A stretch of 64,000 nt of DNA from contig NZ_KV917372.1 in assembly GCF_002019635.1 (NCBI RefSeq), forward strand, positions 1,302,001 to 1,366,000, given 5' to 3'. Positions 1-8,848 of this stretch are shown piece by piece. How positions within the stretch are numbered: the stretch's first letter is position 1; the number at the start of each line of letters is the position of its first letter. Source of the stretch: Metabacillus halosaccharovorans. Its GTDB lineage: Bacteria; Bacillota; Bacilli; Bacillales; Bacillaceae. Both the position numbers and the translations under genes were made by a program. The notes under the pieces were generated by a model. That model did no database searches and was not told the DNA's origin. It saw nothing but the letters and a program-made list of their open reading frames with translations.

Positions 1-1236
1 ATAGGAAGAAAAATGAGGACGAGAGATTGTATTAGCTACGCCCATGTCATGTGTAAAGCTTATGCCGCCCGGATACTCTGTTTCATCATTTGGAAAACGA
101 ACATTGTCTTCATAACTAAATCGCTTCACAAACATATCCAACTCGTTTTTTACTGTCCATGGGTTCATTTTCATTTCAAAAAACAGTTGGTCGACTGTTA
201 AATCAAAGGTATTCATCATGCGGTATTCACCTTCATTTACAATCCAAAAAGGCTGACCCTCCGTTTCAAGAAATTGTGTACATCCATAATAACTGCGGAT
301 GGAATGAGCCATCATAAACTTCTGATCTTCTGATAAATGTGTGGCATTATCTACTAAAGTGTTTGCTTTCTCAGCACGTTCAATAATAGCAGCTGTATTT
401 TCTAAAGCATATGCTGCGACGGACTCAATGTTTGAAAAATATTTTGTATAATAATATGAAGCATCGAGACCTGCTGTCACATATCCAGAACGGTGAAAAC
501 AAATAGCGAATTGATATGTACGGCTGGTCCCTGCTGGTACGTCCATAATCAGTGCCGCAATTGGCCCTAATCCAAATGTCCAGTTTTCCTCAAATGGTGT
601 TGTTAATATATTTTCCATACTGAAATGCATGGCTGACCTTACATCAGGACTTGCAGACACAATGCTAGTTATTCGACCTTGACCTACCCCTGAAATTCCT
701 TCACATGTATCATCCAATCGTCGCATCGAACTATATGGGTCATTTCCTTCATAACCAAAAAAGGCACGTCTTGTTTTTGTTCCTTTTGTATTATCGATTG
801 TTAGCTCAGCAATAACAGCAGGTACAATTGTTAATTTTATCTCTTCATCTTTAGCTTTTTGTGGATCTGGTACAGATTCTGCCTGAGAATACACCGTAAA
901 TGTAATATCTCCCGCTTTCCAAGTATCTGTTCCAAGCTTAAAATCACGAGTTACTTCATTTGTAGGAAATGGGAATATGATTTTAGGTTTATTTTGCTCC
1001 GGATCTGGGTTTTCAATATCATAACGCTTACTCTCATCGTCTCCAGCGTCGAAAAATGGCAGTGCATCATACAATCCCTCTTTTTCTTTTGACTCGACAC
1101 CGATAAATACACTTTTTCTTGGAGAACGTCCCAATTCAACGTCAAGTCCACCCCCACTGCCTGGAAAACCTAATGTAAAGCTGGAAAAAGACCCAATTGG
1201 TGAATGATGAGCATTAAAAAACTGATTTTTTGGCAT
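1..1236 (-). CDS. xynB: GH52 beta-xylosidase, 3' end cut by window start
   Basis: Cytoplasmic enzyme that releases xylose from short xylo-oligosaccharides. Only the first 412 codons are in the window; GH52 proteins are about 700 residues, so the C-terminal part with the acid/base Asp is missing. The N-terminus (MPKNQFFNAHHSPIGSF) and the block NEGEYRMMNTF at residues 334-344 match GH52 enzymes. Glu335 falls at the position of the known nucleophile of the Geobacillus enzyme. There is no signal peptide. I start at the ATG at 1236, preceded by a weak GCAGGG site. It follows the importer genes by 35 bases with no terminator, so it is probably the last or a late gene of the xyn operon. Family assignment is strong; the symbol is by analogy with Geobacillus. 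Confidence 0.9.
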   Translation of the reverse strand, partial: MPKNQFFNAHHSPIGSFSSFTLGFPGSGGGLDVELGRSPRKSVFIGVESKEKEGLYDALPFFDAGDDESKRYDIENPDPEQNKPKIIFPFPTNEVTRDFKLGTDTWKAGDITFTVYSQAESVPDPQKAKDEEIKLTIVPAVIAELTIDNTKGTKTRRAFFGYEGNDPYSSMRRLDDTCEGISGVGQGRITSIVSASPDVRSAMHFSMENILTTPFEENWTFGLGPIAALIMDVPAGTSRTYQFAICFHRSGYVTAGLDASYYYTKYFSNIESVAAYALENTAAIIERAEKANTLVDNATHLSEDQKFMMAHSIRSYYGCTQFLETEGQPFWIVNEGEYRMMNTFDLTVDQLFFEMKMNPWTVKNELDMFVKRFSYEDNVRFPNDETEYPGGISFTHDMGVANTISRPHFSSY

Positions 1237-1271
1237 AAAATCCCTGCTTTCTTAGTTATTAAAGATAAGAA

Positions 1272-2168
1272 TTATCCTTTCACAGAACCAGCAGCAATTC
1301 CTTCTACAATTCGATTACTAAAGAAGAAGAAGGCAATTAAAATTGGAATAATACTGATCATTAGTGTTGCACCGATTGCACCCCACTCTGTCATGTATTG
1401 CCCGATAAAGTTTTGAATTCCGACAGTTAATGTTTTATATTTATCAGAACTAATGAATGTGTTGATAAAAATAAACTCATTCCAGTTATATATCATATTG
1501 ATAATGACAGTAGTCGATAAAACAGGAGCTGTCATCGGTAATGTTATTTGAAAGAAAATACGATGAATGGAACAACCGTCAATAACAGCTGCCTCTTCTA
1601 CCTCACGTGGTAATGTGTAATAAAAGCCCATTAAAATCATGATTGTAATTGGCAGGTTAAAAGCTACATATGATAAAACAACTGACAATGGATGATCAAT
1701 TAAATTAAGCTTCAAGAAAAAATCAAAAAGCGGAATTAATGTTGAATGAACAGGAATCATCAACCCTACCATAAATAAACCTAATACTAATTTATTTAAC
1801 TTCCATTTCATTCTCGTAATCGCGAACGTAACGAAGCTCGCTAAAAGTACTGTTAAAACAACCGCTAATACGGTTATCCAAACACTATTAAAGAAATATA
1901 AACTAATATTCCCCTCTGTCCAAACGGTTGTGTAATTCTCCCATTTTGGATTTGTTGGGAGAGCAAATGGAGAGTTGCTAAAAACCTCTTGATTATCTTT
2001 TAACGAGAAGAAGAATAACCAAATAAGTGGATATACTTGAAAGACAGCAATAACTGCAAGAACAAGATATAGCAGTCCATATCCAATTCGCTTTCCTATC
2101 AAACTTTCTGACTTTTTGGTAGTGGCAGTAACATTTGAGTGTGTTTGTTGTTTCACTTCTATGCTCAT
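1272..2168 (-). CDS. xynG: ABC sugar importer permease, MalG type (XynG-like)
   Basis: Inner permease subunit of a carbohydrate ABC importer (298 residues) with about six membrane segments, the first near residues 30-50. The ATPase-contacting EAA loop is visible near residue 190 (EVEEAAVIDG followed by PMTAPV). It starts 18 bases after the upstream permease stop, with AAAGGAG in front of the ATG. Its place between a MalF-type permease and a GH52 xylosidase, downstream of a two-component system, matches the Geobacillus xynDCEFG xylo-oligosaccharide transporter. No ATP-binding subunit is encoded nearby, so it likely uses a shared MsmX-type ATPase encoded elsewhere. Substrate is inferred from context only. 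Confidence 0.85.
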   Translation of the reverse strand: MSIEVKQQTHSNVTATTKKSESLIGKRIGYGLLYLVLAVIAVFQVYPLIWLFFFSLKDNQEVFSNSPFALPTNPKWENYTTVWTEGNISLYFFNSVWITVLAVVLTVLLASFVTFAITRMKWKLNKLVLGLFMVGLMIPVHSTLIPLFDFFLKLNLIDHPLSVVLSYVAFNLPITIMILMGFYYTLPREVEEAAVIDGCSIHRIFFQITLPMTAPVLSTTVIINMIYNWNEFIFINTFISSDKYKTLTVGIQNFIGQYMTEWGAIGATLMISIIPILIAFFFFSNRIVEGIAAGSVKG

Positions 2169-2186
2169 GTGGATCCCGCTCCTTTC

Positions 2187-3065
2187 TTAATACTGAATTT
2201 CTTCGCCAGTGGCTGTTAGTTTTCGAATAATCCATGTTACGACTAAACAGATTAGTAGTAAGAAGAAGCCAACTGCGCTACCGTAGCCGAAGTCATATGT
2301 CCCAAATGCCTTTTGGTACATATAGGATGCCATAACCTCACTTGAACCATTAGGTCCCCCACCAGTCATAACATAGATAAGGTCAAAATATTTAAGTGAA
2401 CCAACAATCGCTAACACAATTGTTACCTTAATGACACCTGCAATAAGCGGAACTTTAATTTTATAAGCAATTTGAAAAGCATTTGCTCCATCAATTCTTG
2501 CTGCTTCAATGAGAGACTCAGGTATGTTCTTTAAAGCTGCATAATAGATTAAGATATAAAACCCTGCATATTGCCAAATAATCGGAACAAAAATAGCTCC
2601 CAGCACATACTTAGGTTCTGCAAGCCATGCAGGCGGGTTATCTATACCCAATGACATAAGTAAACTGTTCACCAATCCGTTTGAAGGATGATAGACCTTT
2701 AACCAAAGCTGAGCTATGGCAACTGAAGAAAGCAGCATTGGAATGAGATATATTTTCCTTAAAAAATTAGCTCCTTTAATCTTTCCGGCAAGTACTAATG
2801 AAATGATTAGATAGCCTACTAAACTTAAAGCTGAAAATAACGCTAGTAAAAAAGAATGATACGCACTAGTCCAGAACTCTCCATCTGATAATAATTTAAT
2901 ATAATTTTCAAGACCGATGAAGGTCATCTCTCCTATTCCATCCCATTTCATTAATCCATAGTAACCCGTTAAAGCGATTGGCACATAAATTAATACCAAA
3001 ATGAGTAGTAGTGCAGGTAAAACATATAGTGCAATAACTAATTTATTGGACATCACTTTATCCAT
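2187..3065 (-). CDS. xynF: ABC sugar importer permease, MalF type (XynF-like)
   Basis: First permease of the xylo-oligosaccharide importer, about 292 residues with six predicted membrane segments and the EAA loop IEAARIDGANAFQ in the C-terminal half. A start 13 codons upstream is possible in frame, but the ATG at 3065 (MDKVMSNK) has AAAGGTGAG at the right distance and is chosen. It is separated from the binding-protein gene by about 200 bases that hold a strong stem-loop (3205-3242), which probably lowers permease expression relative to the lipoprotein. It pairs with the MalG-type subunit just downstream. Family certain, sugar specificity inferred from the neighbours. Confidence 0.85.
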   Translation of the reverse strand: MDKVMSNKLVIALYVLPALLLILVLIYVPIALTGYYGLMKWDGIGEMTFIGLENYIKLLSDGEFWTSAYHSFLLALFSALSLVGYLIISLVLAGKIKGANFLRKIYLIPMLLSSVAIAQLWLKVYHPSNGLVNSLLMSLGIDNPPAWLAEPKYVLGAIFVPIIWQYAGFYILIYYAALKNIPESLIEAARIDGANAFQIAYKIKVPLIAGVIKVTIVLAIVGSLKYFDLIYVMTGGGPNGSSEVMASYMYQKAFGTYDFGYGSAVGFFLLLICLVVTWIIRKLTATGEEIQY

Positions 3066-3204
3066 TGTTTTCTCACCTTTCTTTTTAAAGGTTGGTATGA
3101 TCAAATCTTTTAGGGCTTACATCCCCGTCATTTATATTTCAAAAAAATGAAATTTGAAGTTTTGTTTTGCGGAGAGATTACTATATTGAGGCTATATGGG
3201 TATA

Positions 3205-3242
3205 AAAAAGGACATATCGATCAATATTGATATGTCCTTTTT
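3205..3242 (-). other. stem-loop between binding-protein and permease genes
   Basis: A perfect 14-base inverted repeat, AAAAAGGACATATC (3205-3218) and its complement (3229-3242), with a 10-base loop. It lies 29 bases after the xynE stop codon. On the minus strand the stem ends in a T run, so it can act as a partial terminator or as a 3' protector of the binding-protein mRNA. Genes on both sides run the same way, so full termination is unlikely. Confidence 0.75.
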
Positions 3243-3271
3243 CACTTCACATGCTTCTAAAAACCGTTAGC

Positions 3272-4591
3272 TTACTCTTCACTAGCAAGAGCTTCTTCAT
3301 GCGCTTTCGCAAATTCTTCCGGTTTTACTTCTCCACCAAATAATGCTTGAATCATATTTAAGTGCTCTTCTGCAACAGATGCACTCATTTGAACATCGGC
3401 GTATAATGTAATATTACTTGCATTGCTTAGCTCATCTAATACATCAATATACATTTGTGGTAAATCAACTGAAGCTGTGTCAACTTTTGTTGCAGGGATA
3501 ACACCAGCATCTGTTACTGAACGCTCACCCCATTTTTGCACAAAGAATTCCACGAATTTTTTCGCTTCTTCTTTCACTTCTGAATCTTCAGAAACGAACA
3601 AACCTACTCCAGGACCCCCAACAAAGCTGTTAATATCACCTTTTCCACCTTCAACAGTTGGGAATTTAAAGAATCCAACTGAATCTCTGAATTCCTGTGG
3701 AACATCTTCATTTGTAGTGTAGTTTGGTAATTCCCAAGAACCCATTAAGTACATAGCTGCTTGTTCATTCATAAACGGACCTTTTGCTTCATCATTGGAT
3801 AACCCGTTGAAACCCTTTACAAATGCATCCATACCAACTAAATTTTGAATTTCTTCCGCAGCTTTAACTAGAGCTGGATCTTCAAAAGTTCCAGAACGAT
3901 TGATAGCATTTGTTAAAGTTTCAGGACCACCAAGACGGTCAGCTAAATACATATACCATAAAGACCCAGTCCAACGATCTTTGTTTCCTAATGTAATTGG
4001 CGTCACACCATTGTCTGCAAGGGTCTTTACAATCTTTTTAAAGTCTTCGTAAGTTTCAGGTACTTCTAGATTGTATTTTTCAAAGATTTTCTTATTGTAA
4101 TACACAGGTGAAATGTTTAATTCAAGTGGTAAACCATATGTTTTTCCATCTACAGCATAAGCTTCAGTTGTTCCTGCGATAAAAGAATCTTTTAGACCAC
4201 CTTCTAAAATATCATCAAGTGGTGCAAATTTATTTCCCTTTACGTATGGATCTAAGAACCCTGCTGCCCATGTCATTCCGACATCTGGTAACTCATTTGA
4301 TGCTGACAGTACTTTTAGTTTTTCCTTGTATTGCTCATTACTTAAAATTTCTTGCTCAATTTTAACCCCTGGATTTGCTTTTTCATATTCGGCTGCAATG
4401 TCATTGACAATCATATTATGTTGTTTCGAGCTTCCCGAAGGCCAAAGGTGCATGAGTTTTACTGTAACATCATCTCCACCAGAGCTTCCTTCACTTGACT
4501 CTCCTGAGCTGGAGCTTGAACAACCTGTTAATGCGAGCCCTACAATCATTGTAAGGACAAAAAATATTGATATCGCTTTCTTTTTTAACAT
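3272..4591 (-). CDS. xynE: xylo-oligosaccharide-binding lipoprotein (XynE-like)
   Basis: Extracellular solute-binding protein of family 1, 439 residues. It has a lipoprotein signal peptide with the lipobox LTGC at residues 21-24, followed by a serine/glycine-rich linker typical of surface-anchored Bacillus lipoproteins. It would capture oligosaccharides at the membrane and hand them to the two permeases downstream. An extended -10 promoter lies directly upstream (4646-4654) with a cre-like sequence at the start point, so the gene can be transcribed apart from the two-component genes. Binding specificity for xylo-oligosaccharides is inferred from synteny with Geobacillus xynDCEFG and from the adjacent GH52 gene. 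Confidence 0.85.
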   Translation of the reverse strand: MLKKKAISIFFVLTMIVGLALTGCSSSSSGESSEGSSGGDDVTVKLMHLWPSGSSKQHNMIVNDIAAEYEKANPGVKIEQEILSNEQYKEKLKVLSASNELPDVGMTWAAGFLDPYVKGNKFAPLDDILEGGLKDSFIAGTTEAYAVDGKTYGLPLELNISPVYYNKKIFEKYNLEVPETYEDFKKIVKTLADNGVTPITLGNKDRWTGSLWYMYLADRLGGPETLTNAINRSGTFEDPALVKAAEEIQNLVGMDAFVKGFNGLSNDEAKGPFMNEQAAMYLMGSWELPNYTTNEDVPQEFRDSVGFFKFPTVEGGKGDINSFVGGPGVGLFVSEDSEVKEEAKKFVEFFVQKWGERSVTDAGVIPATKVDTASVDLPQMYIDVLDELSNASNITLYADVQMSASVAEEHLNMIQALFGGEVKPEEFAKAHEEALASEE

Positions 4592-4625
4592 GAATCTTTC
4601 CCCCTCTTACTTTTTATCATTCCTT

Positions 4626-4640
4626 TGTTATGCGCTTACA
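4626..4640 (-). promoter_or_regulatory. cre-like operator at the xynE start point
   Basis: On the minus strand this reads TGTAAGCGCATAACA. The left half fits the CcpA cre consensus and the right half is imperfect. It starts a few bases after the -10 hexamer, so a bound repressor would block transcription. CcpA binding is inferred. Confidence 0.45.
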
Positions 4641-4645
4641 ACGTA

Positions 4646-4654
4646 ATTATAGCA
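4646..4654 (-). promoter_or_regulatory. extended -10 promoter of xynE
   Basis: The minus strand reads TGCTATAAT, a perfect -10 hexamer with the TGn extension. The -35 region is poor (TTATTC at 17 bases), as is usual for extended -10 promoters. The predicted start point near 4639 is about 48 bases from the xynE ATG. Confidence 0.6.
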
Positions 4655-4706
4655 ACGTTTTTTCTGAAGAATAAGGTAACGATGGTTGGGGAAAATTCCA
4701 CTTATT

Positions 4707-5492
4707 TTAGAAATCCTTCATCATTGCCGTTTTTCGATATTTACTTGGGGTTTGTCCCTCGTATTCCTTAAAAATTTTAATAAAGTATTTAGCGGTATTA
4801 TATCCAACCGCTTCTGCAATCTCTGATACAGGCAAATTTGACTCTATTAAAAGGTTTTTTGCTTTCTGCAGACGGCTTCTCGTTACATATTCGCTAAAAG
4901 TCATTTTTGTTTGATCCTTAAAAAGCACGCTAAAATAACTGGAATTCAGGTGAACAAATGCTGCCACTTCTTTTAGTGTTAGTTGCTCATTAAGATGTTG
5001 ATCAACATAATTCATCGCTCTCTGAATATGGGAATCTTCCGCCTTTTCCTCTACCTTTACATCAACTAACCTCTCATCAATAATCCTTGTCAGTTTTCCT
5101 TCTCTTTCACGTTTCTTTTGAACTTCAACAGCTTTTTCAACGGCTTCTATTAATTTCTTTTTACTAAGAGGCTTTAATAAGTAATTTAGCACACCTAATT
5201 GAATAGCTTCTTGTGCGTAATCAAATTCTGAGTATGCAGAGATAATAATTACAACAGGGTAATGCTTTTGTACTTGAAGTCTTTTGAGCATTTCTATTCC
5301 ATTCATTTCAGGCATTGAAATATCTGTAATTAAAATATGGATTTCTTTTTGTTTTAAAATATCTATTGCTGCAGATGCTCCATCTGTGCTGATAATTTCA
5401 AACTGTCCATTTGCCCAATCTTCAAGAGTTTTCTTCAATCCTTGCCTTGTTTTAGGCTCATCATCCACGATTAAAATTGTTTTTTTCAGCAT
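4707..5492 (-). CDS. xynC: response regulator with AraC-type output (XynC-like)
   Basis: YesN-type response regulator of 261 residues. The N-terminal receiver domain shows the acidic pair in ILIVDDEP and the phospho-acceptor Asp57 in ITDISMPEMNG. The C-terminal 100 residues are an AraC helix-turn-helix pair (FVHLNSSYFSVLFK, then SEIAEAVGYNTAKYFIKIF). I choose the ATG at 5492, eight bases after AGAGG; a GTG three codons earlier is also in frame. The start lies inside the end of the histidine kinase gene (overlap 32 bases), so the two are translationally coupled. It likely activates the importer operon in response to external xylo-oligosaccharides; the signal is inferred. Confidence 0.85.
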   Translation of the reverse strand: MLKKTILIVDDEPKTRQGLKKTLEDWANGQFEIISTDGASAAIDILKQKEIHILITDISMPEMNGIEMLKRLQVQKHYPVVIIISAYSEFDYAQEAIQLGVLNYLLKPLSKKKLIEAVEKAVEVQKKREREGKLTRIIDERLVDVKVEEKAEDSHIQRAMNYVDQHLNEQLTLKEVAAFVHLNSSYFSVLFKDQTKMTFSEYVTRSRLQKAKNLLIESNLPVSEIAEAVGYNTAKYFIKIFKEYEGQTPSKYRKTAMMKDF

Positions 5493-7227
5493 ATGCCCCA
5501 CCTCTATTTATCGGAATTTGAAACGACACACATGTTCCTTCGTTTGGTTTGCTTGAAATGTTAATTCCATTTAATTCATGCTGTTTATAGTAAAGATTTA
5601 ACCGTTTATTCACATTACTAAGTGCCATACCATTCCCCTTTAATGATGATACCTTCCCTTTGTCCAGCAAGCCTTTAATTTTCTTTATGGTGTCAATCTC
5701 CATACCAGGACCTGTATCAAGGACTGAAATCATGATATAACCTGGATGAGAAGATAATTCCACAATGACATGTACAAAGCCACTTCCAACTTTATTGCCA
5801 ACTCCATGTAAAATAGCATTCTCTACAATCGGCTGAATGAGCAACTTAGGAATAGGAACAGTTTCCAATTCTGAAGGTATACTTACCTGCCAGGTAAATC
5901 GCTCTCCAAATCTCATTTTCATGAGCTGCATATACAATTCAACATGCTCTAACTCCTGATTAATGGTTACCCATTCATCTTGTTTTTGGTTACTGATGGT
6001 ATAACGAAATAATTCCGACATAGCTAATACCGTTTCCGCCAATTCATCTTCACCTTTTTCATCCAAAGACCAGTACATTGCATCCAATGTGTTGAAAAGA
6101 AAATGGGGATTTATTTGGGATTGCAAAGCTTTTAATTCTGCATGACTTTTTAATATTTCTTTTTCATAAACGACTTGAATTAGTTCATTCGTATTTTCGA
6201 CAAGCTGATTATACGATTCATTAAGTCTATTAATTTCAATTGTCGAAGAAATCTGCGGATTCAACGTAAGTTCTCCCTCACTTGCTTTCTTCATTGTTTT
6301 TGTTAATCGAAAAATCGGCTTCGTAATCATAGTAGATAAAAACACCGCAAAAAAGGAGAAAATTAAAAACCCGAAAACACCTGATAGAAGAATAGCTGCC
6401 CGCAATACAGTAATACCGCCCATGACCTCATTAACTGGTGTTAGAATATACAGTGTCCATCCTGTTATAGAAGATGTTTGTTTCACTAACATGAAATCGC
6501 TTCCATTTAATGTTAGTGTTTTTTCTTTTTCCTTAATAATCGGTGAAATATCTCCATTGTAATTACTAGAAATTTGCTTATTATTTTGATCCACCAGAAT
6601 CATATATTCATTGTTTAGACGGGTTTCACTGAATTCAAAATAATTAGGATTAATTTGTAATACGATATACCCACCATTTGAAAACCATCGATCGATTAAG
6701 CTAACTCTTCTTATTGCAAGGTAATAATACGGTTCATTGGGATCTTGTCCTATCCAGACCAATTTTCCTTCGGCCCTGTCAGCTTCTGAAATCCATCTCT
6801 GACTTATCCGCTTATTTAATGTTTCACCATCAAGAGGGATTAACTTTCGATTATCAGATGAGTAAATTTCTAAATTATTAATACCATTTGTATAGGTTAG
6901 ATATTCATTACTAAGCCGGACTAATGCTTGTCTTTGGTGAAAAGAAGCCAGTTTCCCCTGTGATTCATCTTGAAGCATCTGTTGTATGGTTGAATTTGTT
7001 GCAACTTGTCTTGTTAATAAATCAATTTGCTGGTGCAGAGATTCCATCCTTCCGTTAGCTTCGACTGCAGTCTGCTGAATTTGTTTTTCAGCATTGTCTT
7101 GTAATAATGTTGAAACAATAAAATACGTCATGATACCAACAAAACACAAAACAATTGTCATCACTGTAATAAAAACTAGTAATATTTGATTACGTAATGT
7201 ATTGTATCTACCTAATTTAATCCACAT
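5461..7227 (-). CDS. xynD: sensor histidine kinase, LytS/YesM type (XynD-like)
   Basis: Membrane sensor kinase of 588 residues. It has two membrane segments (about residues 15-40 and 275-300) flanking an extracellular sensing domain, a HAMP region, then a His_kinase domain with the phospho-acceptor His375 in QINPHFLFNTLDAMYW and a C-terminal ATPase domain (LDTGPGME, KGNGMALSNV). This is the family that controls carbohydrate importers through YesN-type partners, and its gene overlaps the partner regulator. Its place at the head of the xyn cluster matches XynD of Geobacillus. A GGGGATGGG stretch precedes the ATG; I do not see a convincing promoter upstream. Confidence 0.85.
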   Translation of the reverse strand: MWIKLGRYNTLRNQILLVFITVMTIVLCFVGIMTYFIVSTLLQDNAEKQIQQTAVEANGRMESLHQQIDLLTRQVATNSTIQQMLQDESQGKLASFHQRQALVRLSNEYLTYTNGINNLEIYSSDNRKLIPLDGETLNKRISQRWISEADRAEGKLVWIGQDPNEPYYYLAIRRVSLIDRWFSNGGYIVLQINPNYFEFSETRLNNEYMILVDQNNKQISSNYNGDISPIIKEKEKTLTLNGSDFMLVKQTSSITGWTLYILTPVNEVMGGITVLRAAILLSGVFGFLIFSFFAVFLSTMITKPIFRLTKTMKKASEGELTLNPQISSTIEINRLNESYNQLVENTNELIQVVYEKEILKSHAELKALQSQINPHFLFNTLDAMYWSLDEKGEDELAETVLAMSELFRYTISNQKQDEWVTINQELEHVELYMQLMKMRFGERFTWQVSIPSELETVPIPKLLIQPIVENAILHGVGNKVGSGFVHVIVELSSHPGYIMISVLDTGPGMEIDTIKKIKGLLDKGKVSSLKGNGMALSNVNKRLNLYYKQHELNGINISSKPNEGTCVSFQIPINRGGAYAEKNNFNRG

Positions 7228-7286
7228 TCAAGCCCATCCCCAAGCAATTAATGAAATAAACTGTTTTTGCATGTTTTGTTGTAATG

Positions 7287-7430
7287 TAAAGGTGAAAATT
7301 AGTTCGTTCCATTGCTCTCCAGACACTCGCTTTCCGCGGGGAGGAAGCTGAGCCTCCTCGGCTTCGCCTGTGGGGTCTCAGCCTTTCCTCTACTTCCCGC
7401 AGGAGTCGAGTGTCTTCCGCTCCATTCCAC
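7287..7430. repeat. GC-rich palindromic intergenic repeat (Bacillaceae type)
   Basis: A GC-rich block in AT-rich surroundings. AGACACTCG (7321-7329) pairs with CGAGTGTCT (7407-7415), and further short complementary stretches lie between (CCGCGGGGAGG, CCTCCTCGGCTTCG, TCCCGCAGGAG). From memory, very similar palindromic elements are scattered between genes in many Bacillus genomes; I could not check this. A second, truncated copy of its left end lies at 8725-8765. Confidence 0.7.
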
Positions 7431-7661
7431 TATAGAGTTAAAATAACTTTTATATACAACAAATTTTGCAAAAACAGCCATATAATAAAAATAGTAAAAT
7501 ACTACTTAAATACTTTATCATATCTTCATTTACTTTATCTACTGAATAAACTAAGTACAATTACTTATCGTTATTATTTTTTCGCCATAAGTAAGTTGAG
7601 TGGGAGGTCCTATTACTTAATTATGAATTTTAGATAGAATGATAAATATTTTTAAACATTA

Positions 7662-7707
7662 AAATAACCTTGTGCATGGAAAGAAAAATAATTGCACAAG
7701 GTTATTT
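7662..7707 (-). terminator. terminator of the endonuclease gene
   Basis: A perfect 15-base inverted repeat, AAATAACCTTGTGCA (7662-7676) and its complement (7693-7707), loop of 16 bases, 38 bases after the nuclease stop codon. On the minus strand a short T-rich stretch follows. Confidence 0.65.
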
Positions 7708-7744
7708 GCATAAAATTATTATCAAATTTGCATTACATTATTGT

Positions 7745-8665
7745 TTATTTTAACCCTACCGAAAAATCAATTTTTTCAGCAATTTGAGGTAAGTCTATTA
7801 ATGGGTTTCTATTCTTTTGCTTTTCAAATACAGCTTTGTTTCGATGCTTTTCATATGTTGTTACCGTAAACTCATTATGCCATTTTAAAAGCAATTTAAT
7901 ATCTCTTTGGTCATAATGATTAATTTCATTTGGATATCTCAATAAAAAATACAATGTTGCTCTTGCTACTTCCCCTTTTCCACTTTCAGGTTCAAACTTT
8001 TGTTCTTCATATTTCCCACATTCTGATGCAATTCCTTTTAACGAAAATTCAGGAGAATAGTCAGTAAAATCATGATAAGGATAATTAGATCTTAACGAGT
8101 TGCATGTTTTTTCACATGTAAATAAATGGTGTAAATCCCCTCTCATAGGATTATCTTTATCAAACCAAGATTGTGGGACAACGTGCTCACAATTATACAT
8201 ATTTTCCTTTTCTATGACCTTGATCATGTCCTGTATGACAACTTCATGTCCTAATGTCATTTTCTTTAGCTTTCTATAGGCCATCTCTCTACTCAACTCA
8301 GTCTCAAAGTCTTCTTTTATAAGCTGCTCAGGGTCCTTATTTTTTCCGGAATAGATGCTCCTTAACGTGCCATCCATTTGTAAATCTACCCAGGAGTATA
8401 GATAATTTCTAGTTGTTGAATTGTATGGAAGATGGATTTCATGTGTTTTAGTAATTAATTCACTTAATTGCAAAAACAATTCTTTTTTATCTGTGGTAAG
8501 GAATGAGATATCCCGATAGTATTGATTGATTATTTTTTGATCTTCTTCTTTATCGTAATACTCTTCTTCTTTATTATTAATTCTAATTTTATTATGCTTT
8601 ACTTCTACTAAAAGTTCGTCTAAATCTACTTCTTGATACAATAATTTATGATTTACCTGGTCCAT
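7745..8665 (-). CDS. endonuclease I (NucM/Bsn) family nuclease
   Basis: 306 residues. The central block EHVVPQSWF, then RGDLHHLFTCEKTCNSLRSN, is the His-Cys/Asn core of the endonuclease I family (PF04231), which includes E. coli EndA and the Bacillus extracellular ribonuclease Bsn/YurI. These enzymes cut DNA or RNA without sequence preference using one Mg ion. Unlike those secreted relatives, this protein starts with a charged, hydrophilic N-terminus (MDQVNHKLLYQEVDLDEL) and has no signal peptide, so it may act in the cytoplasm or be released by another route. GGAGGG precedes the ATG. It stands alone between two terminators. The exact substrate is unknown. Confidence 0.8.
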   Translation of the reverse strand: MDQVNHKLLYQEVDLDELLVEVKHNKIRINNKEEEYYDKEEDQKIINQYYRDISFLTTDKKELFLQLSELITKTHEIHLPYNSTTRNYLYSWVDLQMDGTLRSIYSGKNKDPEQLIKEDFETELSREMAYRKLKKMTLGHEVVIQDMIKVIEKENMYNCEHVVPQSWFDKDNPMRGDLHHLFTCEKTCNSLRSNYPYHDFTDYSPEFSLKGIASECGKYEEQKFEPESGKGEVARATLYFLLRYPNEINHYDQRDIKLLLKWHNEFTVTTYEKHRNKAVFEKQKNRNPLIDLPQIAEKIDFSVGLK

Positions 8666-8724
8666 GATTTTCCCTCCCTTAACATTAAAAGCAATATCGC
8701 AAACTTTGTTTTTTTATTAAGAGT

Positions 8725-8765
8725 TAAAGGTAATATTTAGTTCGTTTCATTGCGCTCCAGACACT
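8725..8765. repeat. truncated second copy of the hairpin repeat
   Basis: 36 of 41 bases match 7287-7327, ending exactly in GCTCCAGACACT where the stem of the full copy begins. The rest of the element is absent and the sequence runs on into the ISP terminator region. It lies upstream of the nuclease gene, 1.4 kb from the full copy. Confidence 0.7.
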
Positions 8766-8790
8766 ATGTGAAAATAGCCTAATAAAAAAA

Positions 8791-8830
8791 GCCCACACTT
8801 TAGAGTTTCATAAGGCTCTACTATGCGGGC
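8791..8830 (-). terminator. terminator of the serine protease gene
   Basis: GCCCACACTTTAGAG (8791-8805) pairs, with two mismatches, with CTCTACTATGCGGGC (8816-8830). On the minus strand the stem is followed by seven T residues. It lies 18 bases after the protease stop codon. Confidence 0.8.
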
Positions 8831-8848
8831 TAATTGATGTAAAACCAT

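Larger units (their letters stand above)
7228..7744. other. intergenic region with hairpin repeat and terminator
   Basis: 517 bases without a gene. The left part holds a GC-rich hairpin repeat (7287-7430). The middle, 7431-7660, is AT-rich and shows no credible reading frame. The right end carries the terminator of the nuclease gene (7662-7707). Reading frames inside the repeat are products of its palindromic sequence. Confidence 0.7.

Noticed and set aside
7299-7481. Minus-strand frame of 60 codons
   Set aside because: It lies inside the palindromic repeat and has no ribosome site.
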